Positions 56,855 to 64,000 of a DNA stretch of 64,000 nucleotides are shown piece by piece. Made by a program: the position numbers and the translations under genes. The stretch comes from Marinobacter zhanjiangensis. GTDB lineage: Bacteria > Pseudomonadota > Gammaproteobacteria > Pseudomonadales > Oleiphilaceae. The notes under the pieces are model-generated. The model was not told the origin of the DNA. It was given only the letters and a program-made list of their open reading frames with translations, and made no database searches. The first letter of the stretch is position 1; each line of letters begins with the position of its first letter. The stretch spans positions 558,001 to 622,000 of the forward strand of contig NZ_BMXV01000002.1 of the NCBI RefSeq assembly GCF_014651935.1. Direction: 5' to 3'.

Positions 56855-57235
56855 CTAGTCATCATTAAACGCCTCCATACACTTTGCTTCTGCCTCGTCC
56901 AGCTCCTCCTGCATCAGCTGAATATCGTGAAGCTGAGCTTCAAGCTGTTCACGTCGTTTATGAATTTTATCCAGCAGGGCATTGATTTGATGACGATTAT
57001 CAGAGTCCGGATCGTACATCTCGATCAGTTCCCGGGACTCCGACAGGCTGAAGCCCAGGCGTTTTCCCCGCAGGATCAGTTTGAGCTTGACCCGGTCGGC
57101 CTCGTTGTAGAGACGGGTCTGGCCATCCCGGTAGGGGCAGAGCATGCCGGATTCTTCGTAATAGCGGATGGTGCGGGTGGTGATGTCGAATTCCCGGGCC
57201 AGGTCGCTGATGGAGTATTGGTGGTGTGAGGCCAT
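56855..57235 (-). CDS. liuR: MerR-family regulator LiuR
   Basis: LiuR controls branched-chain amino acid degradation genes. The 126-residue protein has a MerR winged helix (YSISDLAREFDITTRTIRYYEESGMLCPYRDGQTRLYN), a dimerisation helix and no metal-binding Cys set. It is the first gene of the operon; a perfect 16-base LiuR-type palindrome lies 20 bases upstream. Confidence 0.93.
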   Translation of the reverse strand: MASHHQYSISDLAREFDITTRTIRYYEESGMLCPYRDGQTRLYNEADRVKLKLILRGKRLGFSLSESRELIEMYDPDSDNRHQINALLDKIHKRREQLEAQLHDIQLMQEELDEAEAKCMEAFNDD

Positions 57236-57254
57236 ATTGTGTTTCGTTTGAACG

Positions 57255-57270
57255 TTTACGTTAACGTAAA
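57255..57270. promoter_or_regulatory. LiuR operator palindrome at the liu promoter
   Basis: TTTACGTTAACGTAAA is a perfect 16-base palindrome matching the LiuR motif known from comparative genomics of proteobacteria. On the minus strand it lies between and over a possible -35 (TTGCAG, 57286-57291) and -10 (TACGTT, 57263-57268) separated by 17 bases. It would let LiuR control liuRABCDE including itself. Confidence 0.85.
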
Positions 57271-57312
57271 GCAGGCGGGGATATTCTGCAAGAAGGGAAT
57301 CGGTCGGGACTG

Positions 57313-57963
57313 CTACTTGAGGGCGTCGATGAGTCGGTCCTGCAGGGATCGCCAGTGGCGTAGCTGTTCGGCGGTGCCGGAGCGCTTGGTGCGGCTGCCG
57401 CTGATGCGCCAGAGGCCTTCACCGTTGAAGCTGTAGACAGGTTCGAGGTCGGTGCGTTGTGAGGCGCGTTTGATCTGGTTGATGAGGTTGTCGAGTATCA
57501 GTGGGTCTGCGTCGGGTGTGGGGTACCAGGCGACGACCATATGGGCCTGGTTCAGTTCCAGGGCCTTGACGTAGACGATGCGCAGCTGGTCATCGGGTAC
57601 GCCAAGGGATCGCAGGGTGAGGTATTTGGCGATGGAGAAATCTTCGCAGTCGGCGCCGTTGGTGGCCAGCATTTCCACCGGGGTTGCCCAGTAGTCTTCC
57701 TGATTCCAGTGTTGCAGGTCACTGAGAAAGGGAGTGCGGTTGAAGAAGGAGTTGACCAGCTGGACCTGTCGCCGGATGGTCGCGGAATCGGCGATGTTGT
57801 GGAGGCGCTCCCAGTTCTCGAGCCGGGCTCTTGCGGCGGCGCCGTGTTCTTTCTCGATGTACTGGAGCAGGTCCGGGGCAAGCTCGAAGGCAGCGACAAA
57901 AGCGGAGAACACAACGACCAGGAGCAGGGGGCTGCGTCTGGGCGCCTGCCGCTTTTGTGCCAT
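57313..57963 (-). CDS. LapG-like periplasmic cysteine protease (BTLCP family)
   Basis: LapG cleaves the N terminus of large RTX adhesins such as LapA and so releases biofilms; LapD and c-di-GMP hold it back. The 216-residue protein has an N-terminal hydrophobic segment (LLLVVVFSAFVAAFEL) and the transglutaminase-like triad: Cys106 in NGADCEDF, His141 in QAHMVV and Asp158 in LILDNL. Neither LapD nor an adhesin gene is adjacent in the window. It is followed upstream by gspC on the same strand, 15 bases away, so the two may be cotranscribed. Confidence 0.88.
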   Translation of the reverse strand: MAQKRQAPRRSPLLLVVVFSAFVAAFELAPDLLQYIEKEHGAAARARLENWERLHNIADSATIRRQVQLVNSFFNRTPFLSDLQHWNQEDYWATPVEMLATNGADCEDFSIAKYLTLRSLGVPDDQLRIVYVKALELNQAHMVVAWYPTPDADPLILDNLINQIKRASQRTDLEPVYSFNGEGLWRISGSRTKRSGTAEQLRHWRSLQDRLIDALK

Positions 57964-57978
57964 GAAGCTACCTCATCG

Positions 57979-58641
57979 TTATTGGTCCCTCAGCCGCTGA
58001 CGGAGTTCCTCCAACCGCTGGCGTATCTGTTCACGACGCTCGTCGGTGGCCTGAGGTGTTGATGGTGCCCGGGACTGGCTGGGGGCCTGGTTGCTTCCGG
58101 TTTGCCGGGCCTGAACCGGGTCCGGCTGGGCCCCGTTGTCGATGGCTGCCAGCTCTACCCCCCGGGCGTCATCCGTCTCGGGAAAGTACAGGTTCTCCAG
58201 CTTGCCTCCGCGCTCAATAATAATCCGGTTGGCGTGTACTGAACGCAACGTGGCGTTTCCCGGAAGTTCATCACCAATGATATAGACCTCAGTGCGGTTC
58301 CTGTCATCCTCGATCAGGGCACTGCCGGGCTGTTCCTCGGTACCGGCAAGCACGCCACGCAGGAAAAGTCGCAGGTTGGTTTCCGGTAGATCTTCCGTGT
58401 CCTGATCGGCGTTCATGGCCTCAGGGGCGGCACGGCCGAACATTTCCACGTTGGCGAGGGCTATCCCGGGCTGCTGCCGGGCAGCGCTGGCGGACGCGGA
58501 AGCGGGTTGCGCGGTGGTCCGGTTCTGTTGTGTTTGTTCCTGTTCCCAGAACCGGTATCCCTGCCATCCCAGTGTGCCGACCATGGCAACGGTGAGCAGC
58601 GATGCGGTTACCAGGGGCAGTCTGGCACCAAGAGCAGACAT
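57979..58641 (-). CDS. gspC: Type II secretion inner-membrane protein GspC
   Basis: GspC links the inner-membrane platform to the secretin GspD. The 220-residue protein has a cytoplasmic N terminus, one membrane segment (LVTASLLTVAMVGTLGWQGYRFW), a Pro/Gln-rich linker and an HR domain (about 65-175; LRLFLRGVLAGTEEQPGSALIEDD ... VYIIGDELPG). No PDZ domain is visible; a Gln/Arg-rich coiled segment ends the protein. It diverges from gspE. ATG 58641 is preferred over the longer frame to 58803. The usual neighbour gspD is not next to it. Confidence 0.9.
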   Translation of the reverse strand: MSALGARLPLVTASLLTVAMVGTLGWQGYRFWEQEQTQQNRTTAQPASASASAARQQPGIALANVEMFGRAAPEAMNADQDTEDLPETNLRLFLRGVLAGTEEQPGSALIEDDRNRTEVYIIGDELPGNATLRSVHANRIIIERGGKLENLYFPETDDARGVELAAIDNGAQPDPVQARQTGSNQAPSQSRAPSTPQATDERREQIRQRLEELRQRLRDQ

Positions 58642-58801
58642 GACTATCCTTATATTTACTTGTCTCGCAGCGCCCGTGGGCCGGCCGGTACTGGCTGTTC
58701 CGCGACGCGGTTCAGGTTCGGTACCCTGGTCGGAAACGCTGCCGTTCTTCCTGAAAAGCCTTAACAAAAGACGCCCATCACAATGTAACAGGTTTACCGT
58801 C

Positions 58802-58807
58802 ATTATA
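58802..58807 (-). promoter_or_regulatory. Possible -10 box for gspC
   Basis: A perfect TATAAT on the minus strand lies about 160 bases ahead of the gspC ATG in the divergent gspC-gspE region. No convincing -35 is present at 16-18 bases, so use is uncertain. Confidence 0.3.
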
Positions 58808-58935
58808 GTGTATTGAGTTATTCAGCGGGCGCCAAAACCTGTGGTAGCCTTCACACCTACAGGGAATAATAAACGCAACGGTTGTCAGGGATGCAGGTCC
58901 GGCCCCCTGACTCCGGTTCGTTACGACACACGGGG

Positions 58936-60450
58936 ATGACCTTGACTACTGAAACGCAAATCCAGCCGCAGGATGCACCGCTGGGACGGCTTCCTTTCAC
59001 CTTTGCCAAGCGTAACGGGGTAATACTCACCCGTAACGACGTCGGCGACACGGTGATTCTGGTTCGTCCCGGTGCTCCCCATAGTGCCCTGGCCGAGGCC
59101 AACCGGATCAGCGGCGGGCGTGCCCGGTTCGAGTCCATTGACTCCGACAACTTCGACGAAGCCCTCAATAGCGCCTATCAGAATGATTCCGCGGAAGCCA
59201 TGCAGATGGTGGAGGGCATTGGCGACGACATGGACCTGGCCTCGCTGGCCGAATCCGTACCCGAGACGGAGGACCTACTGGAGCAGGAGGACGACGCCCC
59301 GATTATCCGTCTGATCAACGCCATTCTTACTGAAGCGGTCAAATCCGGTGCCTCGGACGTTCACATCGAGACCTATGAGAAGCGGCTGGTGGTCCGGTTC
59401 CGGGTGGACGGTGTCCTGCGTGAGGTAGTGCAGCCCAAGCGGGCACTGGCACCATTGCTGGTGTCGCGGATCAAGGTCATGGCGAAAATGGATATCGCCG
59501 AGAAGCGGATTCCCCAGGACGGCCGCATCGCCCTGCGCGTCGCCGGCCGTGAGGTGGATATCCGGGTATCCACCATGCCCTCGGCCAGCGGCGAGCGGGT
59601 GGTGCTGCGTCTGCTGGACAAGAACGCCGGCAATATCAAGCTGGAATCCTTGGGCATGAAGGGCCGCGACCTGGACCTGCTGCGGTCGATGGTCAAACGC
59701 CCTTACGGCATTCTGTTGGTAACCGGCCCCACCGGCTCCGGTAAGTCCACCACGCTCTATGCTGGCCTGCAGGAAATCAACGACCGTAGCCGCAACATCC
59801 TGACCGTTGAAGACCCCATCGAGTACAACCTGCCTGGCATCGGTCAGACCCAGGTCAATACCAAGGTCGACATGACGTTCGCGCGGGGCCTGCGCGCCAT
59901 TCTCCGTCAGGATCCGGACGTGGTGATGATCGGTGAGATCCGCGACCTGGAAACGGCGGAAATCGCCATCCAGGCCAGTCTGACCGGTCACCTGGTGTTG
60001 TCCACCCTGCACACGAATACCGCTGTCGGCGCTATTACCCGGATGATGGACATGGGCATCGAGCCGTTCCTGATTTCCTCCAGTCTGGTGGGGCTGGTGG
60101 CTCAGCGACTGGTCAGGGTGCTCTGTCCGGAATGCAAGGAACCCTACAAACCCTCCGCCGAACAGTGCGAGTTCCTGCAGGCAGACCCGGAGAACCCGCC
60201 CACCATCCATAAGTCCAGGGGCTGTGAACACTGCAACAACCTGGGCTACAAGGGCCGGATCGGTATCTATGAGGTGGTGGAGATCACCGATGCCATGAGC
60301 TCGATGATCCACAAGCGCGCTGGTGAGCTTGATCTCGAGAAGGTTGCCCGCGAGTCCGGCCCCAGTATCCATGCTGACGGGGTCAAGAAGATCCTCAACG
60401 GTGTGACAACCGTGGAAGAGGTCCTCCGGGTGACCCACCGGAGCCGCTGA
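58936..60450 (+). CDS. gspE: Type II secretion ATPase GspE
   Basis: GspE is the cytoplasmic ATPase that drives pseudopilus assembly. The 504-residue protein has an N1E-like domain (about 10-100), then the ATPase with Walker A GPTGSGKSTTLY, Asp box, Walker B VVMIGEIRDLETAEIA, His box and the two-CxxC zinc site (CPECKEP ... CEHC). ATG 58936 with an upstream GGGG is chosen; a TTG at 58882 is possible. gspF starts on its stop codon. Confidence 0.96.
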   Translation: MTLTTETQIQPQDAPLGRLPFTFAKRNGVILTRNDVGDTVILVRPGAPHSALAEANRISGGRARFESIDSDNFDEALNSAYQNDSAEAMQMVEGIGDDMDLASLAESVPETEDLLEQEDDAPIIRLINAILTEAVKSGASDVHIETYEKRLVVRFRVDGVLREVVQPKRALAPLLVSRIKVMAKMDIAEKRIPQDGRIALRVAGREVDIRVSTMPSASGERVVLRLLDKNAGNIKLESLGMKGRDLDLLRSMVKRPYGILLVTGPTGSGKSTTLYAGLQEINDRSRNILTVEDPIEYNLPGIGQTQVNTKVDMTFARGLRAILRQDPDVVMIGEIRDLETAEIAIQASLTGHLVLSTLHTNTAVGAITRMMDMGIEPFLISSSLVGLVAQRLVRVLCPECKEPYKPSAEQCEFLQADPENPPTIHKSRGCEHCNNLGYKGRIGIYEVVEITDAMSSMIHKRAGELDLEKVARESGPSIHADGVKKILNGVTTVEEVLRVTHRSR

Positions 60451-61661
60451 TGCCAGCCTACGATTACAAGGCGCTGGACAGGCGCGGCAAACAGACCAGT
60501 GGCGTTATCGAGGCGGACAGCTCCAGGGCGGTTCGCCAGCAGCTACGGGAAAAGGGCTTGGCCCCGCTGGCTGTGGAACAGGCCCGTGAGAAGCAGAGCA
60601 AGGGGGCGTCTTTCGGTCGCCGGGGCAGTCTCAGTGCCTCTGACCTGGCGCTGGTCACCCGCCAGCTTTCGACCCTGATCCAGTCCGGCATCCCCATTGA
60701 ACAGGCCCTGTCGGCGGCGGCCCAGCAATCCGAAAAGCCGGCCATGAAGAGCATGATGATTGCTATCCGCTCCAAGGTGATGGAGGGCTATACCCTGGCG
60801 GACAGCCTGGGGGAATTCCCGCGGGCGTTCCCGAGGCTGTACCGGTCCACCGTGGCAGCGGGGGAGCACGCCGGCCACCTCGATCTGGTGCTCAACCGCC
60901 TGGCTGACTATACCGAAGCCCGGCAGGAGGCGCGCCAGAAGATCCAGCTGGCCGCTATCTACCCCATCATTCTGACCGTTGTGGCCCTCGCCATCGTGGT
61001 GTTCCTGTTGACCTACGTGGTGCCGGATATCATCGAGGTCTTCGTCAAACAGGGCCAGGATTTGCCAACGCTGACCCAGGCCATGCTCAGTATTTCGGAC
61101 TTTCTGTCCAGCTATGGCATTTTTCTGTTACTGGCCCTGATCATCGCCGGGGTGGCGTTCAGCGTGTCACTGCGCACGGAGAGCAACCGGCTGCGCTTTC
61201 ACAAGGCGCTGCTGGAAATGCCGTTGCTCAAGGGCATGGTGCGGGGCATCAATACTGCCCGCTATGCCAGTACCCTCAGCATCCTGACCACCAGTGGTGT
61301 CCCCCTGGTAGAGGCCATGCGCATTGCCGGCGAGGTGCTGGCCAACGATCACCTGCGCGCCAGGCTCCGGGGCGCAGCGCAAACCGTTTCCGAAGGTGGC
61401 AGCCTTCACAAGGCTCTGGAACAGACCGGCTACTTCCCGCCGATGATGCTGCACATGATCGCCAGCGGTGAATCCAGCGGTGAGCTGGACAGCATGCTCG
61501 AGCGCACCGCCCGCATGCAGGAAAATACCCTCCAGTCGAAAATCGCGGCCATGGTTGGCCTGTTCGAGCCCCTGATGCTGCTGGTAATGGGTGTTGTGGT
61601 TCTCATCATTGTGCTGGCCATCATGTTACCGATTCTGAACATGAGTAACCTTGTGGGGTGA
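60450..61661 (+). CDS. gspF: Type II secretion platform protein GspF
   Basis: GspF is the inner-membrane platform that GspE acts on. The 403-residue protein has the N-terminal PAYDYKALDRRGKQTSGVIEA motif, two T2SSF repeats (about 70-195 and 270-395) and three membrane segments (about 170, 220 and 378). The start overlaps the gspE stop (TGATG), so translation is coupled. Confidence 0.96.
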   Translation: MPAYDYKALDRRGKQTSGVIEADSSRAVRQQLREKGLAPLAVEQAREKQSKGASFGRRGSLSASDLALVTRQLSTLIQSGIPIEQALSAAAQQSEKPAMKSMMIAIRSKVMEGYTLADSLGEFPRAFPRLYRSTVAAGEHAGHLDLVLNRLADYTEARQEARQKIQLAAIYPIILTVVALAIVVFLLTYVVPDIIEVFVKQGQDLPTLTQAMLSISDFLSSYGIFLLLALIIAGVAFSVSLRTESNRLRFHKALLEMPLLKGMVRGINTARYASTLSILTTSGVPLVEAMRIAGEVLANDHLRARLRGAAQTVSEGGSLHKALEQTGYFPPMMLHMIASGESSGELDSMLERTARMQENTLQSKIAAMVGLFEPLMLLVMGVVVLIIVLAIMLPILNMSNLVG

Positions 61662-61750
61662 ACCATCCGGCGGATCGTTTGCCCAACACCGAACAACAAT
61701 AATCGATACCCGATAATGCCAAGTCGAACCCTGAAACAGGAAACACAGCA

Positions 61751-62185
61751 ATGACGATGAAACGACGGAACCAGCGAGGGTTCACCCTCATCGAGATCAT
61801 GGTGGTCATGGTTATCCTCGGCCTTCTGGTGGCGGTGGTCGCACCAAACATCATGGGCCGTAGTGATCAGGCCAAGGTCACCATTGCCAAGACCCAGATG
61901 AGAAATATTGCCAATGCCCTCGACATGTACCGGCTCGACAACAGCCATTACCCCAGCACACAGCAGGGGCTTGAAGCCCTGGTAGAGCGCCCCAGCGGCT
62001 CTCCCGAGCCCTCGAACTGGAATCCCGACGGCTATCTGGACAGTGTCCCCGTAGACCCCTGGGATAACGAGTACCAGTATATAAACCTGGGCTCCAGCGA
62101 CTACGATCTGTTCTCTTACGGGGCCGACGGCAACCAGGGCGGTGAGGGCGACGCTGCGGATATCAGTGTTGAAGATATCAAGTAA
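61751..62185 (+). CDS. gspG: Major pseudopilin GspG
   Basis: GspG is the main subunit of the type II pseudopilus. The 144-residue prepilin has a short basic leader, the prepilin peptidase site (RG then FTLIEIMVVMVILGLLVAVVAPNIMG with Glu5) and the calcium-site C terminus (SVPVDPWDNEYQYINLGSSDYDLFSYGADG). It lies 89 bases after gspF. Confidence 0.97.
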   Translation: MTMKRRNQRGFTLIEIMVVMVILGLLVAVVAPNIMGRSDQAKVTIAKTQMRNIANALDMYRLDNSHYPSTQQGLEALVERPSGSPEPSNWNPDGYLDSVPVDPWDNEYQYINLGSSDYDLFSYGADGNQGGEGDAADISVEDIK

Positions 62186-62747
62186 CAGGCCGGTTTCACC
62201 CGGGTCAGGTTGGTCTCGCCAGTCCGGTTTCACCATGATCGAGATCATGGTGGTACTGGTGCTGGTGGGGCTGCTGGCATCGCTGGCCGTGGTCAATCTC
62301 GGCGGTGGCAGCCAGCAGCGGGAAATGACCAGCAAGATCCGCGAACTCTACGTACTCATGCAGACCGCATCGGAACAGGCCATCCTCAACAATGAGGAAC
62401 TGGGCCTGGTCATTGATGAGCAGGGCTATCGTTTCGTGGTCTACGACGAGCGTGAACGGGAGTGGAAAACCGAAAGCGAGCGTCTGTTCCAGGGTCGCGG
62501 CTTTCCCGAGTGGATGAGTGTTGTCCTGTTCAGCGAGGGCGACATCCCCCGGCTCGCCAGTCGCGACGACGAGGATGACGAGGACACCCGGCTGCAACCG
62601 GACATAGTCTTCTATTCCAGCGGTGAAACCACGCCCTTCGAGCTGGAGTTCCAGCTGACACAGTCCTCTGACCGGGTCTACAGCCTGGTGGCAGACGGCC
62701 TCAACGAGATCGAGATGAAAACCCCATCGGACACGGACGACTTCTGA
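62166..62747 (+). CDS. gspH: Minor pseudopilin GspH
   Basis: The product of about 193 residues has the prepilin site QSG then FTMIEIMVVLVLVGLLASLAVVNLGG and a globular C-terminal domain. The true start is unclear: GTG 62166, TTG 62169 or GTG 62142 all lie inside the end of gspG and give a long leader (about 22 residues). Coupled translation from gspG is likely. Confidence 0.9.
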   Translation: MLKISSNRPVSPGSGWSRQSGFTMIEIMVVLVLVGLLASLAVVNLGGGSQQREMTSKIRELYVLMQTASEQAILNNEELGLVIDEQGYRFVVYDEREREWKTESERLFQGRGFPEWMSVVLFSEGDIPRLASRDDEDDEDTRLQPDIVFYSSGETTPFELEFQLTQSSDRVYSLVADGLNEIEMKTPSDTDDF

Positions 62748-63127
62748 TGCGACAGCGCGGTTTTACCCTGATCGAAGTACTGGTTGCGTTGATGGTGTTC
62801 GGGCTCATCGCAACCGCCGCCTCCCGGGCGGGCAGCCAGTATATTGGCAGCTTTGAGCGGGTCAGAGACCTGACCCTGGCGTCGTGGCTGGCCAGCAACC
62901 AGATGAATGAAGTCCGCCTGCAGGAAGACTTCCCGCCGGTCGCGGAGAACAGTGAGGAAGTGGAGTACGCCGGTCGGCGCTGGCGTGTGGTGACCACTGT
63001 TTCGGATACCGATGAGTCCAGCATGCGGCGAATCGAGGTTGTTATCCAGGCCTACCGGGGCAGGGGTGACCCCGCACAGATCCAGAGCCTGTCAGGGTTC
63101 CTGCGTGATCCGGAGCAGACCCTGTGA
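62747..63127 (+). CDS. gspI: Minor pseudopilin GspI
   Basis: The 126-residue prepilin has leader MRQRG followed by FTLIEVLVALMVFGLIATAASRAG, then a short globular part with LASWLASNQMNEVRL, a motif typical of GspI. Its ATG overlaps the gspH stop (TGATG). Confidence 0.95.
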   Translation: MRQRGFTLIEVLVALMVFGLIATAASRAGSQYIGSFERVRDLTLASWLASNQMNEVRLQEDFPPVAENSEEVEYAGRRWRVVTTVSDTDESSMRRIEVVIQAYRGRGDPAQIQSLSGFLRDPEQTL

Positions 63128-63879
63128 CCATGTGTCGGCCCGCCCCCCGACTCGTTGGCACAAGACTTCAGCAGGGCTTCACCCTGATGGAGGTGCTGAT
63201 TGCCGTCTCGATCACGGCGGTGATTGGCCTTGGTGTATGGCAGGTCATGTCTGGTGTGATCATGTCCCGGGACCGGGTGGATGAGGTCGCCGAGGAGTTT
63301 GAGGGTCTGCAGAAAGCCTTCCTGCTGCTGGAGCGAGACCTGAGACAGGTTCTGAACCGCCCGGTACGCAACATATACGGGGACTACGAACCGGCGCTCA
63401 CCTCCCAGGGTGAGGAGTTCGAGCTGATGGTGACCCATCAGGGCTGGCGCAACCCCCTGGGCAAACAGCGTAGCGAACTCCAGCGTAGTGCCTGGGAGTA
63501 TACCGGCGACGAGTTGCGGCGACGCTACTGGGCCATGCTCGACCAGCCCCAGGAAGAAGACAGTCGCGATCAGTTGCTGCTATCGGATGTGACCGCATTC
63601 GATATTCGCTTCCTGGACGAGGATCGCACCTGGCAGGACAGCTGGCCGCCGCCCAACCAGAGTATTCCGAGTGGTCCGGGCGCCCCCGTCATTCCGCTGC
63701 CCATGGCGGTCGAGGTGTCGCTGGATCACGTTCGGTTCGGTGAGGTGTCGCGCCTTTTCCTGATGCCGGATTTCGATGTCACCGAGGTTCAGACCAGCAT
63801 CATCCGGAGTGGCCAGCAGGGTGACGAGGAAGACAGCGAGGACGACGAGGATCAGGGCGGACAGGGAGGCGGTTCGTGA
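63124..63879 (+). CDS. gspJ: Minor pseudopilin GspJ
   Basis: The 251-residue prepilin has the cleavage site QQG then FTLMEVLIAVSITAVIGLGVWQVMSG, and a C-terminal domain with LERDLRQVLNRPVRN and WPPPNQ. The tail is strongly acidic (GDEEDSEDDEDQ). Start GTG 63124 overlaps the gspI stop by 4 bases; ATG 63130 is an alternative. Confidence 0.95.
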   Translation: MTMCRPAPRLVGTRLQQGFTLMEVLIAVSITAVIGLGVWQVMSGVIMSRDRVDEVAEEFEGLQKAFLLLERDLRQVLNRPVRNIYGDYEPALTSQGEEFELMVTHQGWRNPLGKQRSELQRSAWEYTGDELRRRYWAMLDQPQEEDSRDQLLLSDVTAFDIRFLDEDRTWQDSWPPPNQSIPSGPGAPVIPLPMAVEVSLDHVRFGEVSRLFLMPDFDVTEVQTSIIRSGQQGDEEDSEDDEDQGGQGGGS

Positions 63880-64000
63880 CCCCGCTACCGAACCCCCGCC
63901 ACCAGCTTCCCGGCCGTCAGGGTCAGGAAGGTATGGCCCTGATCATGGTGCTGCTATCCATGGCACTGATCGTCATGATGATAGCGGGTATGATGCAGCA
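63876..64000 (+). CDS. gspK: Minor pseudopilin GspK, 3' part outside the window
   Basis: A GTG at 63876 overlaps the gspJ stop by 4 bases. It opens a frame running to the window edge: a basic leader ending RQGQEG, then MALIMVLLSMALIVMMIAGMM. This is the GspK N terminus, which as in the family lacks the Glu at position 5 of other pseudopilins. About 41 codons are visible. Confidence 0.85.
   Translation, partial: MTPLPNPRHQLPGRQGQEGMALIMVLLSMALIVMMIAGMMQ

Noticed and set aside
55433..57229. A 598-codon Val/Phe/Gly-rich open frame antisense to liuA and liuR
   Set aside because: The low-complexity composition comes from the codon pattern of the real genes on the other strand.

Overview
The window is GC-rich DNA from a heterotrophic, flagellated gammaproteobacterium. 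Gene content and order (smc-zipA-ligA, flgN-flgM-flgA next to cheV-cheR, gacA-uvrC-pgsA near tRNA-Gly/tRNA-Cys, a LiuR-controlled leucine-degradation operon, a type II secretion operon) point to the Marinobacter/Pseudomonas side of the Gammaproteobacteria. Marinobacter is my best guess, from recognition only and without a search. Most of the window is chromosomal core; I see no prophage, insertion sequence, transposase, integrase or CRISPR array.

Layout: 1-6.2 kb holds the 3' part of smc, then zipA and ligA. 6.4-9.7 kb (minus) holds a CBS-domain protein, mnmC and a periplasmic cyclophilin. 9.9-13.7 kb is a flagellar/chemotaxis block: flgN, flgM, flgA on minus and cheV, cheR on plus, with a good sigma-28 promoter at flgM. 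13.7-23.2 kb is a mixed stretch: a NhaR-like LysR regulator, an SbtA-type bicarbonate transporter, an EEP-family protein, a lipocalin lipoprotein, an AEC transporter, a fructosamine-kinase gene with an in-frame stop, a CHAD protein, tRNA-Ser, azlCD and a YheU protein. 23.3-26.7 kb is one large fused acyl-CoA carboxylase. 26.8-33.4 kb is gacA-uvrC-pgsA followed by an opposing MCE/Mla-type lipid ABC operon. 33.5-34.5 kb has tRNA-Gly and tRNA-Cys, a duplicated tRNA-Cys end and a chemoreceptor gene fragment, which looks like a scar. 34.5-39.0 kb has two large c-di-GMP proteins, one with a LOV blue-light domain. 39.5-40.0 kb encodes an outer-membrane barrel protein. 40.3-45.0 kb (minus) is an operon of an alkyl-DHAP-synthase-like flavoenzyme, a glycerol-3-phosphate dehydrogenase and an FGGY kinase. 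45.3-48.6 kb holds a spermidine-synthase-like protein, a RIO kinase, a ParD-like/zeta-like toxin-antitoxin pair and sodC. 49.2-50.3 kb encodes a sigma-54 activator. 50.3-57.2 kb (minus) is liuRABCDE. 57.3-58.6 kb (minus) holds a LapG-like protease and gspC. 58.9-64.0 kb (plus) is gspEFGHIJ and the start of gspK.

How the parts work together: the liu genes take isovaleryl-CoA to acetoacetate and acetyl-CoA, and a perfect LiuR palindrome sits in front of liuR. The MCE operon is a complete compact lipid transporter with permease, ATPase, MCE subunit and lipoprotein. The type II secretion block supplies the ATPase, platform protein and pseudopilins, but gspD is not beside gspC here. The points most worth a second look are the ParD/zeta pair with its palindromic promoter, the ether-lipid-like flavoenzyme operon, the single-chain acyl-CoA carboxylase, the LOV-GGDEF-EAL protein, two partial tRNA duplications, the nonsense-interrupted fructosamine kinase, and two nested inverted repeats in intergenic DNA.
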